A DNA stretch of 12,331 nt from an uncultured Bacteroidota bacterium. GTDB taxonomy: Bacteria; Bacteroidota; Bacteroidia; Chitinophagales; Saprospiraceae. Where the stretch lies: contig CALGAA010000404.1 in NCBI GenBank assembly GCA_937952445.1, positions 1-12,331 on the forward strand. Reading direction: 5' to 3'. The position numbers and the translations under genes are program-made. The notes under the pieces were generated by a model. It saw only the letters and a program-made list of their open reading frames with translations. It did not search any database and was not told the DNA's origin. This document shows positions 8,021 through 12,331 of the stretch, one piece after another. Positions within the stretch are counted from its first letter, which is position 1. Each line of letters opens with the position of its first letter.

Positions 8021-8446
8021 ATGCTTTCGAAAAAAACAAAATATGCAATAAATGCCCTGGTTTATATGGCCCGGCACATAGACGCTCAGCCGATCCCCAC
8101 ACGCGTGATTTCCGAACAGCAAAACATTCCGCTCAAATTTTTGGAAGCCATTCTTGTCGAGCTCAAAAATGCACGCATTCTCAACAGCAAAAAGGGGAAA
8201 TTTGGAGGCTATTCCCTCAACCGACCACCCGATGAAATTGATATGGCTGAAATAACCAGACTTTTCGATGGTTCGATCGCTTTGGTGCCCTGTGTTACGT
8301 CCCGGTTTTACGAACGGTGTGAGGAATGTCTGGACGAAGAAACCTGCGGGATACGGCAGGTGTTTTTGGAAATCCGGGCGGACACGCTGAGAAAGATGAA
8401 ATCTGCTACGTTGGCAAATATCCTGGAACGGGAAAAAAATCTCTAA
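8021..8446 (+). CDS. Rrf2 family transcriptional regulator
   Basis: A 141-residue winged-helix regulator. The start MLSKKTKYAINALVYMARH is the canonical Rrf2 N-terminus. Residues about 24-50 form the helix-turn-helix, and GKFGGYSLNRP at 59-69 forms the wing. The sensor region carries four cysteines, Cys91, Cys100, Cys103 and Cys109 (PCVTSRFYERCEECLDEETCGIR region). Family members such as IscR and NsrR use three cysteines here to bind an Fe-S cluster, while CymR-type members sense cysteine metabolism. A cluster or thiol sensor is therefore plausible. ATG at 8021 is preceded by AAGAGA, a modest ribosome-binding site. The gene lies 188 bp upstream of a TauE/SafE permease, with repeated operator-like motifs between them. 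The effector is unknown; response to a sulfur compound or redox state is inferred. Confidence 0.92.
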   Translation: MLSKKTKYAINALVYMARHIDAQPIPTRVISEQQNIPLKFLEAILVELKNARILNSKKGKFGGYSLNRPPDEIDMAEITRLFDGSIALVPCVTSRFYERCEECLDEETCGIRQVFLEIRADTLRKMKSATLANILEREKNL

Positions 8447-8480
8447 ATCATAATTTTTTAAATTTTTTTCCTATTAATTA

Positions 8481-8501
8481 GGTAGGAATAATATGAAATA
8501 A
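8481..8501 (+). repeat. 21-bp direct repeat, copy 1 (candidate operator)
   Basis: The site reads GGTAGG-A-AT-A-ATATGA-A-ATAA and matches copy 2 at 18 of 21 positions. The two starts are exactly 120 bp apart. It begins 34 bp after the Rrf2 stop codon and is preceded by CCTATTAATTAGG, an imperfect palindrome overlapping its first two bases. Confidence 0.55.
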
Positions 8502-8600
8502 TATTTTTACTCCCGATACCCGCCAAATTATCCAATGAGAATATGAAATCTGATACGAATAAATGTACGCGGCCCTTTTTTGTCTAACTCATAGTAAGTT

Positions 8601-8621
8601 GGTAGGCATTATATGATATAA
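8601..8621 (+). promoter_or_regulatory. 21-bp direct repeat, copy 2, adjacent to the permease start
   Basis: The site reads GGTAGG-C-AT-T-ATATGA-T-ATAA and ends 13 bp before the TauE/SafE ATG, so it lies where a repressor or activator would control transcription or translation. Similarity extends weakly leftward, with about 6 of 10 further matches. Binding by the adjacent Rrf2 protein is an inference. Confidence 0.5.
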
Positions 8622-8634
8622 GCACTACGCATCC

Positions 8635-9537
8635 ATGAAAATTCAATCCACCCTGCACCAAATTCCGAGAATATTGGATTCGCTAACCCTCCGCAATATC
8701 GGATATGCGATCCTAAGCCTGAAAGCTCTGGCAGTAGTAGTAATTATGTATTATCTATTCCAGGAATATCAATCAGGTACACTCCTCTTCGATGAAAATT
8801 TTAAATGGTTTTTCATCGCCGGATTTACTGCTCAAATAATCGACGGTGCTTTGGGCATGGCTTACGGCGTGAGTTGTACTACCTTGTTGCTCAATTTCGG
8901 CTTACCCCCTGCTATTGCTTCCGCAAGTGTTCATACGAGTGAAATTTTCACGACGGGTTTTTCGGGCCTTTCCCATTTGAAATTTAAAAATATCGACCGA
9001 TCCTTATTTTTCAGAATCGTGTTCACCGGCGTGTTGGGTGCAGTGATAGGGGCTTATCTGATTTCAGAATTTTTCGACGGTCAAACCATTAAGCCCATTG
9101 TTGCCAGCTATCTACTGATATTGGGAGGTATAATACTATACAAAGGTATTCGCAATGCCACCACCTCCAATAAAAAAATTCGTCGCGTCAGTGGTTTGGC
9201 CTTCCTTGGGGGTTTACTCGATGCTTGTGGCGGCGGGGGATGGGGTCCCATTGTAACCTCCAACTTGATCCAAAAAGGCAGCGCCCCCAGAACCACCATC
9301 GGGACCGTGAATACTGCAGAATTTTTTGTCACTTTTTTTGCCACCGCCATATTCATCGCCTTTCTGGGAATTCAATTTTGGCAAATCGTCCTCGGGCTGA
9401 TTCTTGGGGGTTCACTGGCTGCCCCCATAGGTGCATACATGGTTTCCAGGATTAACAAACGGATATTAATGATTTTCGTCGGAATACTCATCATTATAAC
9501 ATCGTGCTACACCATAGGAAAGGCCATCGGTTGGTAG
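8635..9537 (+). CDS. TauE/SafE family permease (probable anion or sulfur-compound transporter)
   Basis: A 300-residue inner-membrane protein with about eight hydrophobic segments, around residues 22-44, 58-82, 85-105, 115-135, 143-160, 184-212, 228-247 and 249-298 (the last probably two helices). It shows the two half-repeats of the TauE/SafE fold: GFTAQIIDGALGMAYGVSC at 63-81 and GGLLDACGGGGWGP at 192-205. Each half has an acidic residue (Asp70, Asp196) and a cysteine (Cys81, Cys198) in its core motif. Family members move sulfite, sulfoacetate or related organosulfur anions; the substrate here is not determinable from sequence. ATG at 8635 has no obvious Shine-Dalgarno site. The upstream Rrf2 gene and repeated motifs suggest regulated expression linked to sulfur or redox state. 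Confidence 0.9.
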   Translation: MKIQSTLHQIPRILDSLTLRNIGYAILSLKALAVVVIMYYLFQEYQSGTLLFDENFKWFFIAGFTAQIIDGALGMAYGVSCTTLLLNFGLPPAIASASVHTSEIFTTGFSGLSHLKFKNIDRSLFFRIVFTGVLGAVIGAYLISEFFDGQTIKPIVASYLLILGGIILYKGIRNATTSNKKIRRVSGLAFLGGLLDACGGGGWGPIVTSNLIQKGSAPRTTIGTVNTAEFFVTFFATAIFIAFLGIQFWQIVLGLILGGSLAAPIGAYMVSRINKRILMIFVGILIIITSCYTIGKAIGW

Positions 9538-9605
9538 TCATCGAATTCCCCATACCGATCCAAATGCGACTACACCATATGCCCGAATAAAAGTTCAATA
9601 ATTTT

Positions 9606-9613
9606 TATTTTTG
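9606..9613 (+). promoter_or_regulatory. Bacteroidota-type -7 box TATTTTTG
   Basis: TATTTTTG matches TAnnTTTG exactly and lies 20 bp before the ATG of the protease-like lipoprotein gene, implying a very short leader. No TTG -33 box is visible at the usual distance, and the local T-richness lowers confidence. Confidence 0.4.
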
Positions 9614-9633
9614 CATCAAGGCAAATTAATTAT

Positions 9634-10878
9634 ATGCAAATAACATGGACTAATAGTTTAAATATAGAACGACCCGCCTGGGGCAGACTTCATCTCTGCC
9701 ACGCACCGACCATTCTTTGCCTGCTTTTATTGAACGGCTGTATGACAAATTCCAATAAAAGCTCATGGTTTGTGGGTTCGGATTCCATCGCGGAGATTCC
9801 GTTTTATCTGGAATCTGGTGTCATAATCATCGAAGCGAAAATCAACGGAAAAAGTGGACGCTTTTTGTTTGATAACGGCTTTTCGCAAAGCGCCCTGGAT
9901 GCTCAGTTTGCGCAAGCGGCAGGTGTAGAATTTAAAAACGAGTCTTTCCTGACAGATTTTAACAAAACTAAAAAATCTACCCCACTTACCACCGTAGATA
10001 CGGCACAGATCGATCATTTTTATTTTCTCCACACCCCATTTTATCAGGTAGATACCGATCTGATTTTTCCTTGCGATACGATTCACGGCATTATAGGGGG
10101 AAGCATTATAAATGAGGTAAACTGGCAAATTGATTTCGATAAAAATACGATACGAATATCCAAAAAGCCATTCATAAACCAGGGGATACCGCTTGAAATA
10201 GAGTTTAGAAACAACAACGAAACTTTCACTCAATTATCGTTGGGCGAAAATACATCGGTAAATTGTAAAATCGATTTTGGAAGCAACGGTGCACTAAAAC
10301 TTCGTTATGAAGATGTGATCGATCACCTGAAAGGAATTGAGGTAGAAAAAAGAAAAGGCGTTCGGGCCATTTCGATTCATGGGCCCGGACCCGTAGAAAC
10401 ATACTACTACACCAGGAACCCGGTGAAGATCCATCAAGACACCAATGCATTCCTTCCCGCATCCACCGTAATAATTCACGATTTGAAGTACAACGGATAT
10501 CTCGGGACAGAATACTTCAGGCAGTATCTGGTTTCGATCAATTCTTCGAATAAGGAGTATCTTCTTCTTCCCAGGGATTCCAATCGCATCAACCAGGATC
10601 ATAAGTTGACGTATGGTTTAAGTCTGTACCCTATCGATAACCAATGGGTCGTCATTCATAAAAATGAAACCGATGAGAGCCTCAGCGATGTATCTGTTTT
10701 CGATGACATTTTGGAAATTGATAATCAACCGATCGCCCATTTTCAGGATATTTGCATGTTTCGTCAATATATGGAAAACAAGAAAAAGGATAAGGAGGAA
10801 TTGGTTCTCCGGATATCCGGTCAGGATACTGCGATTGTCGTACCCTATGCTCCACCTGCTATCAGTCTGCTGGATTGA
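9634..10878 (+). CDS. Lipoprotein with retropepsin-like aspartyl protease fold and C-terminal PDZ domain
   Basis: A 414-residue exported protein. The hydrophobic stretch near 25-35 ends in lipobox LNGC (Cys36), after an unusually long 22-residue N-terminal region. Two protease-like half-domains follow. The first has GRFLFDNGFSQSALD at 75-89 with Asp80; the second has CKIDFGSNGALKL at 211-223 with Asp214. The family's usual D-T/S-G triads are D-N-G and D-F-G here. NGYLGTEYFRQYLVSI near 297-312 and YLLLPRDS are typical of the end of the fold. Residues about 325-405 resemble a PDZ domain, with VFDDILEIDNQPI near 345-357. The role would be in the envelope, perhaps proteolysis or peptide binding. 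The changed triads raise the chance that it is inactive. It stands alone, 96 bp after the permease gene and 279 bp before the next gene. Confidence 0.8.
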   Translation: MQITWTNSLNIERPAWGRLHLCHAPTILCLLLLNGCMTNSNKSSWFVGSDSIAEIPFYLESGVIIIEAKINGKSGRFLFDNGFSQSALDAQFAQAAGVEFKNESFLTDFNKTKKSTPLTTVDTAQIDHFYFLHTPFYQVDTDLIFPCDTIHGIIGGSIINEVNWQIDFDKNTIRISKKPFINQGIPLEIEFRNNNETFTQLSLGENTSVNCKIDFGSNGALKLRYEDVIDHLKGIEVEKRKGVRAISIHGPGPVETYYYTRNPVKIHQDTNAFLPASTVIIHDLKYNGYLGTEYFRQYLVSINSSNKEYLLLPRDSNRINQDHKLTYGLSLYPIDNQWVVIHKNETDESLSDVSVFDDILEIDNQPIAHFQDICMFRQYMENKKKDKEELVLRISGQDTAIVVPYAPPAISLLD

Positions 10879-11157
10879 CGGAGCATGTTAAGTTTCATGC
10901 AACCAATTTCACTTTCGTGTTGTCGACACCCCTTCAAAACTTTTTGGTTTTTCAGTTGGAAAAATTCTATATTGGGATGGCTTGAACGGGGAATAGCCCC
11001 TGTATTTTCCAAATCAAAAAACAATTGATCCCCTTGCCAGGTAGATTTTGGGAGTACTGTTTGATTGAAAAAACTACAGCAATCTGTTGCTCAGGACCCA
11101 CTCCTATAATTATCAAAATATGCTGACATCCATTCCCGGCCTAGATAAAGTATCCTA
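10879..11157. other. 279-bp intergenic region, no gene seen
   Basis: No coding sequence or RNA gene is recognisable. It holds a small hairpin GGGG-AATAG-CCCC (about 10989-11001), an 8-bp palindrome TGTCGACA (10921-10928), and TAGATTTTG (11042-11050), a near match to the -7 consensus that could serve the downstream reductase. None is strong enough to call on its own. Confidence 0.5.
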
Positions 11158-12123
11158 ATGAAAGCTATCGTATTTAAAGAATATGGGCCTCCCGAAGTAG
11201 CTCAATTAATGGAAGTCGAAAAACCAATTCCGCGCAAGAACGAAGTTCTCGTAAAGGTCCATGCATCTACAGTGAACCGGACGGATTGTGGATTCAGAAG
11301 CGCAGCGTATTTTGTATCCCGATTTTGGACAGGTCTGATCAAACCTAAAATCCAAATTCTGGGATGTGAGTTCGCGGGGGTTGTGGAAGAAATCGGCCCG
11401 GAAGTCAGGAAGTTTAAGGTAGGTGATCGGGTTTTCGGATTCGATGATCACCATTTCGGAGGGCACGGAGAGTTTCTCACCATTCGGGAAAGCAAAGCCA
11501 TTACCCATATCCCGGACAAACTCACATTTAAGGAAGCAGCTCCGCTTACGGAAGGGGCTCACTATGCTCTGAACAACATCAAAGCTGCGAAAGTCCAAAT
11601 GGATCAAAACGTGATGGTGTACGGTGCATCCGGAGCTATCGGTTCAGCTGCAGTACAAATCCTGGAACACTACGGCGCTCAGGTCACAGCCGTCTGCGGA
11701 ACACAGAATGTCGAATTGGTCAGTTCCCTGGGAGCAACGAGGGTCCTGGATTACCAGACCGAAGATTTCACTCAAACAGACGAACCCGACGATTTTATTT
11801 TTGACGCAGTGGGAAAGTTATCTTTCAACGAATGTAAACCCATACTTTCCCCAAAAGGCATTTATATTTCGACGGAACTCGGGAAAAGGGCGGAGAACAT
11901 TTTCCTGGCCCTGACTACTCCGTTGTTTGGTGGAAAAAAGGTCAAATTTCCTATTCCGGTGATGGACAAAAACAAAATTGAATATCTCCGCCAACTTGCC
12001 GAAAAAGGGAAATTCCGTCCGGTTATTGACCGAACATACCGGATGGAGGATATTGTCGAAGCGTATCGTTATGTGGAATCCGGTCAAAAGGTGGGAAATG
12101 TGATATTGGAAATCAGAAGATAA
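11158..12123 (+). CDS. Zinc-independent medium-chain NAD(P)-dependent alcohol dehydrogenase / quinone reductase-like protein
   Basis: A 321-residue cytoplasmic oxidoreductase of the medium-chain dehydrogenase/reductase superfamily. The GroES-like catalytic domain begins MKAIVFKEYGPPEV and contains GCEFAGVVEEIGPEVRKFKVGDRVFGF at about 69-95. The nucleotide-binding Rossmann domain has VYGASGAIGSAAVQ with glycines 156, 159 and 162. The C-terminus YVESGQKVGNVILEI is typical. The His of the zinc-ligand GHE motif is replaced by Cys (Cys70), and the four-cysteine structural zinc loop is absent, so it belongs with zinc-independent reductases acting on quinones, enones or aldehydes. Substrate is unknown. 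ATG at 11158 was chosen because it opens with the family's standard N-terminus. It appears monocistronic, and no strong promoter or terminator is visible. Confidence 0.88.
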   Translation: MKAIVFKEYGPPEVAQLMEVEKPIPRKNEVLVKVHASTVNRTDCGFRSAAYFVSRFWTGLIKPKIQILGCEFAGVVEEIGPEVRKFKVGDRVFGFDDHHFGGHGEFLTIRESKAITHIPDKLTFKEAAPLTEGAHYALNNIKAAKVQMDQNVMVYGASGAIGSAAVQILEHYGAQVTAVCGTQNVELVSSLGATRVLDYQTEDFTQTDEPDDFIFDAVGKLSFNECKPILSPKGIYISTELGKRAENIFLALTTPLFGGKKVKFPIPVMDKNKIEYLRQLAEKGKFRPVIDRTYRMEDIVEAYRYVESGQKVGNVILEIRR

Positions 12124-12260
12124 GAAGTGGAATTGCGAGTTTAGGCGGTAGACAGAGGGAAGGGCCAGGGTTTTGGGGATGAAATCTGACTGAGGTAAGA
12201 AATGCAGAGGATTGGGAGGGAGAGCCAGGAAGAAAAAAACGGAAAGTCAATGGGAGAACC

Positions 12261-12331
12261 GCAAAGGTCGCAAAGGTGACGAGAATAATCCCCAGATGGC
12301 AAAGTGAAAGCGCTGCCCTCTCTGAGCCTTT
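12261..12331. repeat. GCAAAG-type intergenic repeat, truncated by the window edge
   Basis: Two tandem 9-mers, GCAAAGGTC and GCAAAGGTG (12261-12278), are followed by GCAAAGTGA at 12299 and by CTCTCTGAGCCTTT at the window end. The layout recalls dispersed intergenic elements of the GCAAAG/CTTTGC kind found in several bacterial phyla, often built as long inverted repeats. Only the left part would be present here. Copies elsewhere in the genome cannot be checked from this window. Confidence 0.45.

Noticed and set aside
9763..10233. 156-codon minus-strand frame inside the protease-like gene
   Set aside because: Antisense shadow; no promoter, motif or family resemblance.
11105..11110. TATAAT as a sigma-70 -10 box for the reductase gene
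   Set aside because: The only TTG-like -35 candidate is 12 bp away, and other signals in the window are Bacteroidota-type.

Overview
The window looks like a chromosomal segment of a Bacteroidota-type bacterium, judged from gene content and signals only. The evidence is TAnnTTTG-like -7 elements in front of some genes, few strong Shine-Dalgarno sites, lipoprotein and Tat-type export signals, and proteins typical of environmental Bacteroidota (PVC-type heme lipoprotein, DUF1697, Rrf2 regulator with a TauE/SafE permease). No rRNA, tRNA, CRISPR array, transposase, integrase or phage gene was seen. The density is that of an ordinary chromosome, with eight confident protein-coding genes.

Left part (1-4793, minus strand): two genes 15 bp apart read leftward as an apparent operon. 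The first encodes a Tat-exported protein related to the large subunit of N,N-dimethylformamidase. The second encodes a large lipoprotein with a sugar-dehydrogenase-like beta-propeller, a HEAT-repeat middle and a C-terminal cytochrome c domain of the Pirellula/Verrucomicrobium type. Together they suggest an extracytoplasmic hydrolase/redox pair of unknown substrate.

Middle part (4794-7731): a 246-bp divergent spacer carries a near-identical 13-mer in front of each flanking gene. It is followed by an isolated glycogen branching enzyme of the eukaryote-like type (plus strand) and a convergent DUF1697 gene (minus strand).

Sulfur/redox-type regulatory block (7732-9537): a 289-bp divergent spacer holds an inverted repeat containing two opposed -7-like boxes and a 7-2-7 palindrome. 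It leads into an Rrf2-family regulator with four clustered cysteines, then a TauE/SafE-family permease. The 188-bp gap between regulator and permease contains two copies of a 21-bp motif exactly 120 bp apart, the second ending 13 bp before the permease start codon. This is the best candidate in the window for a regulator/operator/transporter unit.

Right part (9538-12331): a lipoprotein with a retropepsin-like aspartyl protease fold and a PDZ domain, whose two catalytic triads are non-canonical. It is followed by a zinc-independent medium-chain reductase and a purine-rich intergenic end that runs into a GCAAAG-type repeat cut off by the window edge.
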